From positions 1 through 7,468 of the forward strand of contig DAOUFY010000128.1 of the NCBI GenBank assembly GCA_034429745.1: a stretch of DNA of 7,468 nt. The letters run 5' to 3'. Numbering within the stretch: position 1 is the first letter of the stretch; every line of letters begins with the position of its first letter. Below, piece by piece: positions 1 through 6,213 of this stretch. Made by a program: the position numbers and the translations under genes. The notes below the pieces were generated by a model that had not been told where the DNA came from, made no database searches, and worked only from the letters and a program-made list of their open reading frames with translations. The DNA comes from JBAXBF01 sp034429745. GTDB taxonomy: Bacteria > Chloroflexota > Anaerolineae > Anaerolineales > DRKV01.

Positions 1-1155
1 CTTTTCAAGCCGTTTTTGTTCTGAAATATCAATAAAGGTGGCTATAAAATGTTTTTGATCATTGAGATTCACAATTCCAATAGAATACAATAAATGCTTG
101 ATTATATTGTCTTTGGTTAGGATGGATATTTCTCTATTTGAAATGGCGATATTTTCATCATTCTCGCCATATAACTGTTGAAATAATATCTCTGCTTCAG
201 CTTTGTCTTGAGAAAGAATTAAGTTGTTTATACCTTGTTGTTGAAGTTCTTTGATTTCATAACCGATGATCTTTTTTGCGGCCGGATTAATGTAAGTAAC
301 TTGATCTGTATTCCAAATGATAATACCTGCGGATGTGCTTTCAACTAAAGTGCGAAATTGTTCTTCACTTTGATGAAGATTACGATAAAGTACTTTATAA
401 GGTTCTTTTAAACCTGTTTCAATGGTTGCCTGATATAATGCAACTGTCGCGAAGAATTTTAAGTAATGGCCAATGGCATTTGATAGATCGTACACACTAA
501 AATAAAATGTGAAAGCCATTTCGCTGAATACTGTTAGCAAACTGGCAGTAATAAGAAGTTGAAGTAGTTTTTTATCAAATAGATTGCGGTAATGAAATAG
601 AAATAACGAGAAAAGTATAAAAAATAAAGAGATAATATACTCACTGACTATTTTAAATGGGGTTAGTCCTTTGCCTTCAATATAACAGTCTGGAAAATTG
701 TGGGAAAAAATTAAAGTAATAATTATTGCGGTAATTGATAGATAACTAAAGAGAATTAATCTGGGTTTGAATTTATGTTTTATAAAGAAAATAGCGGCGA
801 TAAAAGAAATACTTTGCAAATAACGGGCAGCTATCCATAATTGAGTTGGTAGGTTTGCATCATGCTCAATGAAAATATTCATCCCTTTATAAGCTAAGGT
901 ATGAATCAAATCAAGGATGCTGACAGGTAAAAATGATATTCCAAGGAACAAAAGGAAAGAATGATCAGCATAGTATCGAGTGTTCCATGCGAACATGAAG
1001 ATGGCAATAGCCACAGCAATTGTTATAAGCTCAATGGTAGTGTGAAATAAAAGAAAAGAATACTGATGGAGAAAAGCAAAAAGGCATACGGCTAAGAGGA
1101 TACTTAATGAACTAGTAAAGTGTTCAATGAAATATGGTTTTATTTTTCTGATCAT
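1..1155 (-). CDS. MASE3-PAS membrane sensor protein, C-terminal output domain beyond the window edge (partial)
   Basis: The minus-strand frame from ATG at 1155-1153 stays open for 385 codons to the window edge, so the C-terminus is missing. Residues about 15-245 form a polytopic membrane region with some seven hydrophobic segments. It carries signatures typical of the MASE3 sensor domain: YADHSFLLFLGISFLP (residues 61-76), LDLIHTLAYKGM (81-92) and PTQLWIAARYLQS (103-115). A PAS domain follows at about 262-380, opening with SEEQFRTLVESTSAGIIIW and closing with the typical FIDISEQKRLEK linker. Proteins of this build usually end in a histidine kinase or GGDEF (cyclic-di-GMP synthase) module; which one is present cannot be seen. 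The role is therefore inferred as perception of a small or membrane-soluble signal at the cytoplasmic membrane. An in-frame GTG sits directly before the ATG (1158-1156) and could be the start instead; only a weak AAAGAAG lies upstream. The gene is divergent from the M23 peptidase gene. Confidence 0.85.
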   Translation of the reverse strand, partial: MIRKIKPYFIEHFTSSLSILLAVCLFAFLHQYSFLLFHTTIELITIAVAIAIFMFAWNTRYYADHSFLLFLGISFLPVSILDLIHTLAYKGMNIFIEHDANLPTQLWIAARYLQSISFIAAIFFIKHKFKPRLILFSYLSITAIIITLIFSHNFPDCYIEGKGLTPFKIVSEYIISLFFILFSLFLFHYRNLFDKKLLQLLITASLLTVFSEMAFTFYFSVYDLSNAIGHYLKFFATVALYQATIETGLKEPYKVLYRNLHQSEEQFRTLVESTSAGIIIWNTDQVTYINPAAKKIIGYEIKELQQQGINNLILSQDKAEAEILFQQLYGENDENIAISNREISILTKDNIIKHLLYSIGIVNLNDQKHFIATFIDISEQKRLEK

Positions 1156-1205
1156 CACTTCTTTGCTTTGGTAAAACAGAGAAATAAACTCTAAATATTT
1201 ATTTT

Positions 1206-1214
1206 ATTGTACCA
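1206..1214 (-). promoter_or_regulatory. Candidate extended -10 promoter for the MASE3-PAS gene
   Basis: On the minus strand the sequence reads TGGTACAAT: a TG extension, one base, then TACAAT, which matches the -10 consensus TATAAT at five of six positions. It lies about 51 nt upstream of the ATG and faces the sensor gene. No good -35 hexamer is visible 16-18 nt upstream, which an extended -10 element can partly compensate for. Inference from motif matching only, in a very AT-rich stretch where chance matches are common. Confidence 0.3.
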
Positions 1215-1257
1215 TAAAAAAATAACATTTTCATGATGTAAATATTTTTCTTTGTAT

Positions 1258-1263
1258 AGAGGA
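1258..1263 (+). promoter_or_regulatory. Ribosome binding site that fixes the M23 peptidase start
   Basis: AGAGGA lies six bases before GTG at 1270-1272. An upstream in-frame TTG at 1252-1254 lies before this site and has no Shine-Dalgarno sequence of its own, so GTG 1270 is preferred. Confidence 0.7.
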
Positions 1264-1269
1264 AATGGT

Positions 1270-2133
1270 GTGAAATGGATTTATAGAACTATCATGATTA
1301 TGCAAATAACTGCGTTGGGTTGGACGCTGTTTTTACTTTATTCACAATTATTTGCAGAGAAATCTAAGGGAAAAAATTCGGTAAATGTTGCACCAACGGC
1401 GCATGAAGCTTTACCTTTTCCAACATTTGTCTCTTGGGAGATAAAAATAACGCAAAATCAAGAGCATGATATAAAAAGTGCATCTTATTTGCCAATAAAT
1501 TATGTACCTCCGCAAAAACTCCCAAGATCGGTATGTTCGCCCATGAAAGGTGTAATCATAAAGGAGTTATTTCGGTACATATCTGATGGTTATCATCCAC
1601 CTCCGCCTGGCTCTGATGAACGTCATATGGGGGTTGATTTTGCTTTTTACCGAGGGCAAAAAGGGGAGGAAATATCAGGATTCGAGGTTAATGCCATATT
1701 GCCAGGAGTAGCAGCTGCAGTAATTTTTGATCGTCCGCCATATGGCAATATGATAATCATTGAAACGCGGCTAGAGGATATTGATTCCTCCCTGGCTGAA
1801 AAATTAACGATAACCAAGGAACAATCACTTTATCATTTGTATGCACACCTTGAAAATGCGCCTGCTGTTGATATGGGAGTGGAAGTATATTGCGGTCAAT
1901 TTTTAGGAAGGGTAGGCAGCAGTGGTTCATCGTCTAACCCGCATTTGCATTTGGAGACTCGTTATGGAAAACCTGGAGAAAGATTTGTTAGTCTAGGATA
2001 TGATAAAACCGCATCCCCTGCAATAGGTATAACTGAAGAGGAAAAGAAGAATTATTTTCTTTGGCGTACTAGTGGAGAGTTTAGACATTTTGATCCAATG
2101 AAAATATTAGCTGTTGAGATAGGAAGTGATTAG
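1270..2133 (+). CDS. Membrane-anchored M23 family metallopeptidase (LytM-like)
   Basis: A predicted 287-residue zinc endopeptidase of the M23/LytM family, which typically cleaves peptide bridges or stems in peptidoglycan outside the membrane. Residues about 4-28 are one hydrophobic stretch after a basic N-terminus (MKWIYR), an uncleaved anchor or signal peptide; no lipobox cysteine is evident. Residues about 30-85 are a linker. The catalytic domain spans about 88-235 and holds all the expected residues: H119 and D123 in HMGVD, H193 in YAHL, and H225/H227 in PHLHLE. By analogy with LytM, H119, D123 and H227 bind zinc while H193 and H225 act in catalysis, so it should be active. It departs from the compact LytM core in two places: a stretch around 127-139 where short family members have a tight turn, and an extra segment (about 167-186) before YAHL. 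A further 45 or so residues follow the domain. The GTG start is chosen from AGAGGA six bases upstream. It may be monocistronic, since a promoter candidate separates it from lspA. Confidence 0.88.
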   Translation: MKWIYRTIMIMQITALGWTLFLLYSQLFAEKSKGKNSVNVAPTAHEALPFPTFVSWEIKITQNQEHDIKSASYLPINYVPPQKLPRSVCSPMKGVIIKELFRYISDGYHPPPPGSDERHMGVDFAFYRGQKGEEISGFEVNAILPGVAAAVIFDRPPYGNMIIIETRLEDIDSSLAEKLTITKEQSLYHLYAHLENAPAVDMGVEVYCGQFLGRVGSSGSSSNPHLHLETRYGKPGERFVSLGYDKTASPAIGITEEEKKNYFLWRTSGEFRHFDPMKILAVEIGSD

Positions 2134-2140
2134 TCCTATC
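2118..2140 (+). repeat. Inverted repeat (hairpin) spanning the M23 peptidase stop codon
   Basis: GATAGGA at 2118-2124 and TCCTATC at 2134-2140 are a perfect 7-bp inverted repeat with a 9-nt loop that includes the TAG stop (2131-2133). No T-tract follows, so it does not fit an intrinsic terminator. It could act as an RNA 3'-end hairpin or be chance. Confidence 0.35.
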
Positions 2141-2149
2141 GAACCTAAC

Positions 2150-2178
2150 TTGTAGCAACGAAAAATATGGAGTAGAAT
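2150..2178 (+). promoter_or_regulatory. Candidate sigma-A promoter for lspA
   Basis: TTGTAG (2150-2155) as -35 and TAGAAT (2173-2178) as -10 are separated by exactly 17 bases. The -10 matches TATAAT at five of six positions; the -35 is weaker, keeping the TTG. Transcription would begin near 2185, leaving a leader of about 35 nt before the lspA start. It would drive lspA and the overlapping pseudouridine synthase gene. Confidence 0.45.
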
Positions 2179-2207
2179 AAACGAAGTTTACTAAAAACCC
2201 TTATTTT

Positions 2208-2213
2208 TGGAGG
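2208..2213 (+). promoter_or_regulatory. Ribosome binding site that fixes the lspA TTG start
   Basis: TGGAGG lies six bases before TTG at 2220-2222, an ideal position. It supports a TTG start giving MKKLFRDYA, the expected short cytoplasmic N-terminus of LspA. Confidence 0.75.
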
Positions 2214-2219
2214 CAACCG

Positions 2220-2756
2220 TTGAAAAAACTCTTTCGAGATTATGCAATATTGTTTTTTATTGCTTTAGTAATTATAGCCCTGGATCAATGGACAAAAACG
2301 CTTATCCGCACCAATTTGGATTACTCACAAATCTGGTTACCAGAGGGCTGGGAGTGGCTTTTTCCCTATTTTCACATTGTTCATTGGTACAATAAGGGGG
2401 CAGCCTTTGGTTTGTTTCAAAATGGCTCCATGGTTTTTACTATTCTTGCGATAGTCATCTCTGCTTTAATTATTTATTATTATCCACGTTTAGCTGAGCA
2501 AGACAAAGTATTAAGAGTTGCTTTGGGGATGCAGCTTGGCGGAGCTATTGGCAATCTGATTGATAGAATTTTATTTGGGCATGTAACCGACTTTATTGCT
2601 GTAGGGGATTTCCCGGTTTTTAATGTTGCTGATGCGAGCATAACCATTGGAGTTTTTATTATCATAGTTGACTTGTGGTTTAAAGAACAAGAAGGAAGCA
2701 AAGAGTTAAAGGAACAAGAGGAAGATAAAGAGATAAAACAACTCCAAGATGAATAA
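2220..2756 (+). CDS. lspA: Lipoprotein signal peptidase (signal peptidase II)
   Basis: LspA is the integral membrane aspartyl protease that removes the signal peptide from prolipoproteins after their cysteine has been lipidated. The 178-residue product shows four membrane segments (about 8-24, 62-74, 75-100 and 140-153) and the family motifs: ALDQWTK (20-26), YNKGAAFG (57-64), GGAIGNLIDR (107-116), HVTDF (121-125) and FNVADAS (134-140). By comparison with the Pseudomonas enzyme structure, D124 and D138 are the probable catalytic pair, and D115 in NLIDR is also conserved. The protein has a charged Lys/Glu-rich C-terminal tail (154-178) that is longer than the usual ending of this family and contains a tandem nine-residue repeat, described separately. 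Start is TTG, with TGGAGG six bases upstream. The 3' end overlaps the next gene by 8 nt, so the two are almost certainly co-transcribed and translationally coupled. This pair is familiar from Bacillus (lspA-ylyB). Confidence 0.96.
   Translation: MKKLFRDYAILFFIALVIIALDQWTKTLIRTNLDYSQIWLPEGWEWLFPYFHIVHWYNKGAAFGLFQNGSMVFTILAIVISALIIYYYPRLAEQDKVLRVALGMQLGGAIGNLIDRILFGHVTDFIAVGDFPVFNVADASITIGVFIIIVDLWFKEQEGSKELKEQEEDKEIKQLQDE
2682..2735 (+). repeat. Tandem imperfect 27-nt direct repeat in the 3' end of lspA
   Basis: Two adjacent purine-rich 27-nt units encode KEQEGSKEL and KEQEEDKEI in the cytoplasmic tail of LspA. Six of the nine residues are identical, and the DNA begins AAAGAACAAG in the first unit and AAGGAACAAG in the second. 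This looks like an in-frame tandem duplication that has since diverged. It lies outside the membrane core and the catalytic motifs. Confidence 0.6.
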
Positions 2757-3675
2757 TGAGTGGCAAGAATTGGAGTATAAACTTGAAGAAGAACAGCGCT
2801 TAGATCTTTTTCTGGCATCAATGCTTCCAGATATATCTAGATCAAAAGCAAAATTCCTTATTAAGGAAGGTTTTGTCCTTGTTAATGGTAGCGTTCCTAA
2901 AAAAGCTGGGCAACTTCTAAAAAAGGGGGATCGTTTATCTTATCTTATTCATTTGGTGAATAATTCACCTTATCAGCCAGAAGAACTTCCTTTAGAAATA
3001 TTGTTTGAAAACCAAGATGTATTAGTGATCAACAAACAAGCCGGCATAGTGGTTCATCCATCTGTTGGACATTATTCAGGTACTTTGGTTAATGCATTGT
3101 TGGCTTATTTGCCTAAACTTGGTGAGAATGCCAGTAATGTACGGCCAGGTATTGTTCATCGTTTAGATAAAGATACTTCTGGAGTATTGTTAATTGCAAA
3201 AAATGAACCTGCAATGCGCTTTATACAGACGCAATTTAAAAAAAGGGAAGTAGAAAAACGATACCTAGCATTGGTGGATGGAATACCGCCAACTGCACAA
3301 GGGCGAATTGAAACAAATCTTGGAAGGGATGAGATAAATCGGCAAAAATGGACTGTACTTCCGCCAGAAAAAGGAAAAGCTGCGGTAAGTCTCTTTCGGG
3401 TGTTGCGAGTTTTCAAAAAACACAGCCTTTTAGAAGTTCGCCCCTTAACGGGCCGGACTCATCAAATTAGAATTCATCTTGCGTTTATTGGTTGTCCGGT
3501 AGTAGGTGATACGGTATATGGTTATAAGCAATCTACTATACCTATGCAAAGGCACTTTCTGCATGCAAGCTACCTAAAGCTGAACTTGCCGGGAGAATCA
3601 CAAAAAAGAGAATTTTTTGCGCCTCTACCTGCTGATTTGGAGGAAATATTACACACGCTTGAAACAATGAAATAA
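2749..3675 (+). CDS. rluD: RluA/RluD family pseudouridine synthase with S4 domain
   Basis: A 308-residue enzyme that isomerises specific uridines in RNA, usually 23S rRNA, to pseudouridine. Residues about 12-75 are an S4 RNA-binding domain (RLDLFLASML...FVLVNG). The catalytic domain follows: NKQAGIVVHPS (95-105), GIVHRLDKDTSG (134-145) with the catalytic aspartate D140, and RPLTGRTHQIRIHL (231-244). All family motifs are intact and the length is normal. The position directly after lspA matches B. subtilis ylyB, so it is probably the ylyB orthologue. RluD in E. coli modifies helix 69 (positions 1911, 1915, 1917), but the target here is not shown by the sequence, so the symbol is a family-level assignment. 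ATG 2749 lies within lspA, whose stop is at 2754-2756; no good Shine-Dalgarno sequence precedes it, so translation probably depends on coupling to lspA. In Bacillus the pyr operon follows this pair; here an aldolase gene does. Confidence 0.93.
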   Translation: MNNEWQELEYKLEEEQRLDLFLASMLPDISRSKAKFLIKEGFVLVNGSVPKKAGQLLKKGDRLSYLIHLVNNSPYQPEELPLEILFENQDVLVINKQAGIVVHPSVGHYSGTLVNALLAYLPKLGENASNVRPGIVHRLDKDTSGVLLIAKNEPAMRFIQTQFKKREVEKRYLALVDGIPPTAQGRIETNLGRDEINRQKWTVLPPEKGKAAVSLFRVLRVFKKHSLLEVRPLTGRTHQIRIHLAFIGCPVVGDTVYGYKQSTIPMQRHFLHASYLKLNLPGESQKREFFAPLPADLEEILHTLETMK

Positions 3676-3713
3676 AAGTGAATATTAAAACAAATATGAA
3701 TAATGACAATTAA

Positions 3714-3742
3714 TTTATCAATCGTTAAAGATATGCTAGAAT
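3714..3742 (+). promoter_or_regulatory. Candidate extended -10 promoter for the threonine aldolase operon
   Basis: TGCTAGAAT (3734-3742) is an extended -10 element: TG, one base, then TAGAAT with five of six consensus positions. A poor -35, TTTATC, lies at 3714-3719 with a 17-nt spacer. Transcription would start near 3749, about 31 nt before the ATG. The 105-nt gap (3676-3780) is otherwise AT-rich, and I see no terminator hairpin, so readthrough from lspA is also possible. Confidence 0.4.
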
Positions 3743-3780
3743 TGAGAAAATATGGTAGAACCATGAAACGAGGTTAAATT

Positions 3781-4824
3781 ATGAAGTGGATAGATCTTAG
3801 ATCTGATACTGTTAGCTTGCCCACACCAGAGATGATGCAGGCTATGGCAAATGCTCCATTAGGTGATGATGTATTTGGAGATGACCCAACTGTAAACCGA
3901 CTGCAAGAAATGGCAGCAGAAAGATTAGGCAAAGAAGCTGCGTTATTTATGCCATCTGGTACCATGGCTAACTTAACTGCGGTATTAACCCACTGCAGAC
4001 GCGGAGATGAGGTTATCTTGGGAAACAAATCTCATACCTTTCTATATGAAGCCGGAGGAATATCAGCTTTAGGCGGAGTTCATTCTTGCCAAGTACCTAA
4101 TCAGCCTGACGGAACAATGCTTATTGAAGACATTGTGAATGCAATTCGAGGAGATAACATACACTTTCCGCGAACGCGGCTAATCTGCTTGGAAAACACT
4201 CATAATCGCTGTGGAGGGATGCCATTGCCCTTGGATTATCATCAGCAGGTTTATGCATTAGCACAACAGTATGGTATCCAAGTTCACATTGACGGAGCTC
4301 GTGTTTTTAATGCTGCCGTGGCATTGAAGATAAAAGCGGCGGATATTGCTCAAGCGAGTGATTCGATTACTTTTTGTCTTTCGAAAGGTTTGTGTGCACC
4401 AATAGGTTCGGTCTTATGCGGTAGTCGGGCGTTTATTGACGAAGCAAAACGGATACGCAAGCAGCTTGGTGGTGGAATGCGTCAAGTTGGTGTGATCGCT
4501 GCAGCTGGCATTGTTGCTTTAGAAAAGATGACTGAACGACTAGAGGAAGATCATCAAAGAGCAAAAACCTTAGCGGAGGGTTTATCAAGTCTTAAAGGCA
4601 TTACGTTTCCGATGGGCATGCCAACAACGAATATGGTCTTTATTGAATTAGTAAAATCACTTCCAATAAATGCAACACAGCTTATTGAACAATTGAAACA
4701 AAATGGTTTATTGGCAATTCCAATTAACAATCGTCAGATTCGTTTGGTTACTCATTATTGGATTAATGATAATGACATTGCAAATTCTATTGGTATTTTT
4801 GAAAAGGTATTTAAAAGCTTTTAA
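3781..4824 (+). CDS. ltaE: Low-specificity L-threonine aldolase
   Basis: A cytoplasmic PLP enzyme (fold type I, aminotransferase-like beta-eliminating lyase family) that splits L-threonine and L-allo-threonine to glycine and acetaldehyde. The 347 residues are a normal length. Signatures in order: IDLRSDTVSLPTPEMMQAM (4-22), GDDVFGDDPTVNRLQE (28-43), FMPSGTMANLTA (56-67), HIDGARVFNAAVAL (169-182) with D171 and R174 placed to hold the cofactor and substrate, SKGLCAPIGS (201-210) with K202 as the PLP Schiff-base lysine, and GGGMRQVGVIAAAG (235-248, approximate). Nothing essential is missing. The start ATG 3781 has ACGAGG seven bases upstream. It is preceded by its own promoter candidate and followed 11 nt later by the purine nucleoside phosphorylase coding region, whose Shine-Dalgarno sequence overlaps its stop codon, so it is probably the first gene of a four-gene operon. 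Likely role is glycine supply or threonine catabolism. Confidence 0.94.
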   Translation: MKWIDLRSDTVSLPTPEMMQAMANAPLGDDVFGDDPTVNRLQEMAAERLGKEAALFMPSGTMANLTAVLTHCRRGDEVILGNKSHTFLYEAGGISALGGVHSCQVPNQPDGTMLIEDIVNAIRGDNIHFPRTRLICLENTHNRCGGMPLPLDYHQQVYALAQQYGIQVHIDGARVFNAAVALKIKAADIAQASDSITFCLSKGLCAPIGSVLCGSRAFIDEAKRIRKQLGGGMRQVGVIAAAGIVALEKMTERLEEDHQRAKTLAEGLSSLKGITFPMGMPTTNMVFIELVKSLPINATQLIEQLKQNGLLAIPINNRQIRLVTHYWINDNDIANSIGIFEKVFKSF

Positions 4825-4828
4825 GGAG
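4822..4828 (+). promoter_or_regulatory. Ribosome binding site of the purine nucleoside phosphorylase gene
   Basis: TAAGGAG is a near-perfect Shine-Dalgarno sequence overlapping the ltaE stop codon (TAA 4822-4824). Seven bases after it comes AAG at 4836-4838, exactly where a start codon of the phosphorylase frame is expected. The only ATG/GTG/TTG in that frame is TTG 4956, far too distant to use this site. Confidence 0.75.
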
Positions 4829-4835
4829 AAAAAGC

Positions 4836-5675
4836 AAGAGTAAAGCACTTGAAAAGTTTGTTCAAGCAGCGAAAGTTGTAGGGGAACGAATAAAGCATCA
4901 ACCGAAAATTGGCTTAATTTTAGGTTCAGGTTTAGGATCATTAGCAGAGGAGTGTTTGGATTCAGCATCTATACCATATAAAGAAATCCCAAATTGGCCA
5001 ATTTCAACAGTACAAGGACATAAAGGGCAATTAGTATGTGGATTGCTAGAAGAAAAGCCCGTATTGATTATGCAAGGTAGAATACACTTTTATGAAGGTT
5101 ACAGTATGGAAGAGGTAACCTTTCCTGTGCGGGTAATGCAGCGTTTGGGAATAAAAACGTTGATTATTACTAATGCTGCCGGAGGGGTTAATCCTAATTT
5201 TGAAGCAGGTGATATCATGCTGATTACTGATCACCTCAACCTAATCGGCATGGCTGGTTTTAGTCCTTTGCGAGGTCCTAATATTGATGAATTAGGAGAA
5301 CGGTTTACTGATATGAGCCAAGCGTATGATAGGAAACTATGCGAGTTAACCCGACAAGTGGCTAAAAAGCTTAATATTCCTTTGCGCGAGGGTGTTTATG
5401 TGTGTTTAGCAGGTCCTTCATTTGAAACACCAGCCGATATTCGGTTTTTACACCAAATTGGAGTGGATGCGGTTGGTATGTCCACTGTACCGGAAGTTAC
5501 TGTTGCAAGGCATGGAAATCAACGGGTATTGGGAATTTCTAGCATAACCAATAAAGCTAGTCACGATGGAGAAAAAGCGGCAGATCATAAGGAAGTATTG
5601 GAAGTTGGTAATATTATTGTGCCAAAATTAAGCGCGTTAATCAAGGGAGTGCTGCGAGAGTTCGATTATGCCTGA
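4836..5675 (+). CDS. punA: Purine nucleoside phosphorylase (trimeric, inosine/guanosine type), start codon non-canonical
   Basis: Catalyses phosphorolysis of purine (deoxy)nucleosides to free base and (deoxy)ribose-1-phosphate in purine salvage. Counted from codon 4836 it has 279 residues, the normal length for the low-molecular-mass trimeric class. Motifs: LILGSGLGSLAEE (27-39, phosphate loop), GHKGQLVCG (61-69), GRIHFYEGYSMEEVTFPVR (81-99), NAAGGVN (113-119), GPSFETPADIR (193-203, E197), VGMSTVPE (213-220) and SITNKASHD (236-244, N239). E197 and N239 correspond to the base-contacting Glu and Asn of the trimeric family, favouring hypoxanthine and guanine nucleosides. Homology extends upstream of any ATG, GTG or TTG. 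The open frame begins only after TAA 4812-4814 and offers AAG at the ideal spacing from TAAGGAG; one change (AAG to ATG) would give a perfect start, MSKALEKF. Starting at TTG 4956 would remove the phosphate loop. So the gene is a sequencing error, a point mutant with poor expression, or uses an unusual start. The 3' end overlaps the GNAT gene by 8 nt. Confidence 0.88.
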   Translation, partial: KSKALEKFVQAAKVVGERIKHQPKIGLILGSGLGSLAEECLDSASIPYKEIPNWPISTVQGHKGQLVCGLLEEKPVLIMQGRIHFYEGYSMEEVTFPVRVMQRLGIKTLIITNAAGGVNPNFEAGDIMLITDHLNLIGMAGFSPLRGPNIDELGERFTDMSQAYDRKLCELTRQVAKKLNIPLREGVYVCLAGPSFETPADIRFLHQIGVDAVGMSTVPEVTVARHGNQRVLGISSITNKASHDGEKAADHKEVLEVGNIIVPKLSALIKGVLREFDYA

Positions 5676-6207
5676 AATTGCTATTAGACCTGCTTTAAGC
5701 GGGGATATAGAGCAGTTAGCAAATCTTGAACATCATTATACAAGTGAATGCGTATGGCAGATTGATGTTCAGTCGGATGATGGGCAGATACAAATAACCC
5801 TTCGGGAATCATGTTTGCCTCGCTCAGTTCGTGTAGATTATCCCCATTCACCAAAAAAAATTTGCGATGATTGGCAAGAGCGTGCAGGCTTGTTAGTCGC
5901 ATTGCTCAATGGAAACCCTATTGGGTATATTAGTATTCGGGATGATATTGTGCCACAGACAGCTTGGGTGGATGATTTAGTCGTCATGCGCCGCATGCGC
6001 CGCCAAGGGGTAGGTACCGCATTACTTTTAGCAGCTCAACAATGGGCAAACCAACGACAATTGAAGAGAATGGTCATTGAAATGCAATCCAAAAATTACC
6101 CAGCCATTTGTTTGGCGCAGAAATTAGGCTTTGATTTTTCAGGCTACCATGAGCGATATTTCAGTAATTTGGATATCGCCTTATTTTTCTCGAAGGTCAT
6201 TGGGTAA
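5668..6207 (+). CDS. GNAT family N-acetyltransferase
   Basis: A 179-residue protein of the GCN5-related acetyltransferase fold, which transfers an acetyl group from acetyl-CoA to an amine. The acetyl-CoA pyrophosphate loop is visible as VMRRMRRQGVGTALL (106-120), with the R/Q-x-x-G-x-G/A pattern at Q113-G114-V115-G116 and preceding arginines. It is preceded by the strand WVDDLVV (100-106) and followed by IEMQSKNYPAICLAQKLGF (137-155), the usual motif B region. Residues about 25-70 (CVWQIDVQSDDGQ ... PRSVRVDYPH) are an N-terminal portion longer than in RimI-type enzymes and probably define a subfamily. The substrate cannot be told. ATG 5668 lies inside the phosphorylase gene, with GAGAG seven bases upstream, so the two are translationally coupled. 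Its stop (TAA 6205-6207) is followed after six bases by the next gene. Confidence 0.88.
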   Translation: MPEIAIRPALSGDIEQLANLEHHYTSECVWQIDVQSDDGQIQITLRESCLPRSVRVDYPHSPKKICDDWQERAGLLVALLNGNPIGYISIRDDIVPQTAWVDDLVVMRRMRRQGVGTALLLAAQQWANQRQLKRMVIEMQSKNYPAICLAQKLGFDFSGYHERYFSNLDIALFFSKVIG

Positions 6208-6213
6208 CTCGAA

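Noticed and set aside
1252..1269. M23 peptidase starting at TTG 1252
   Set aside because: The AGAGGA ribosome binding site lies inside this extension and is ideally spaced for GTG 1270; the six extra residues add nothing recognisable.
1156..1269. Promoter facing the M23 peptidase, for example TTGTAC at 1207-1212 as -35
   Set aside because: No acceptable -10 hexamer lies 16-18 bases downstream, and the region is so AT-rich that partial matches are uninformative.
2207..2395. 62-residue frame overlapping the start of lspA
   Set aside because: It is an out-of-frame reading of lspA, and its start lies at the lspA ribosome binding site itself.
2480..2821. 113-residue open frame on the minus strand across the end of lspA and the start of the pseudouridine synthase gene
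   Set aside because: It lies antisense to two well-conserved genes, is rich in Ser/Leu/Pro/Thr as expected of an antisense shadow, and has no recognisable domain.
3676..3780. Intrinsic terminator after the pseudouridine synthase gene
   Set aside because: I searched for a GC-rich stem followed by a T-run and found none; the gap is AT-rich without stable pairing.
4708..4968. 86-residue minus-strand frame over the ltaE/phosphorylase junction
   Set aside because: It is antisense to conserved coding sequence on both sides, with low-complexity Leu/Asn composition.
4956..5675. Purine nucleoside phosphorylase starting at TTG 4956 (239 residues)
   Set aside because: It would lose the conserved GSGLG phosphate loop and the N-terminal helix, has no suitable ribosome binding site, and leaves 131 nt of clearly coding sequence unexplained.
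3781..5675. Threonine aldolase-phosphorylase fusion or frameshifted single gene as an explanation for the missing start
   Set aside because: The two are in different frames, each has a complete domain, the ltaE C-terminus ends at normal length, and a strong ribosome binding site lies at the junction.
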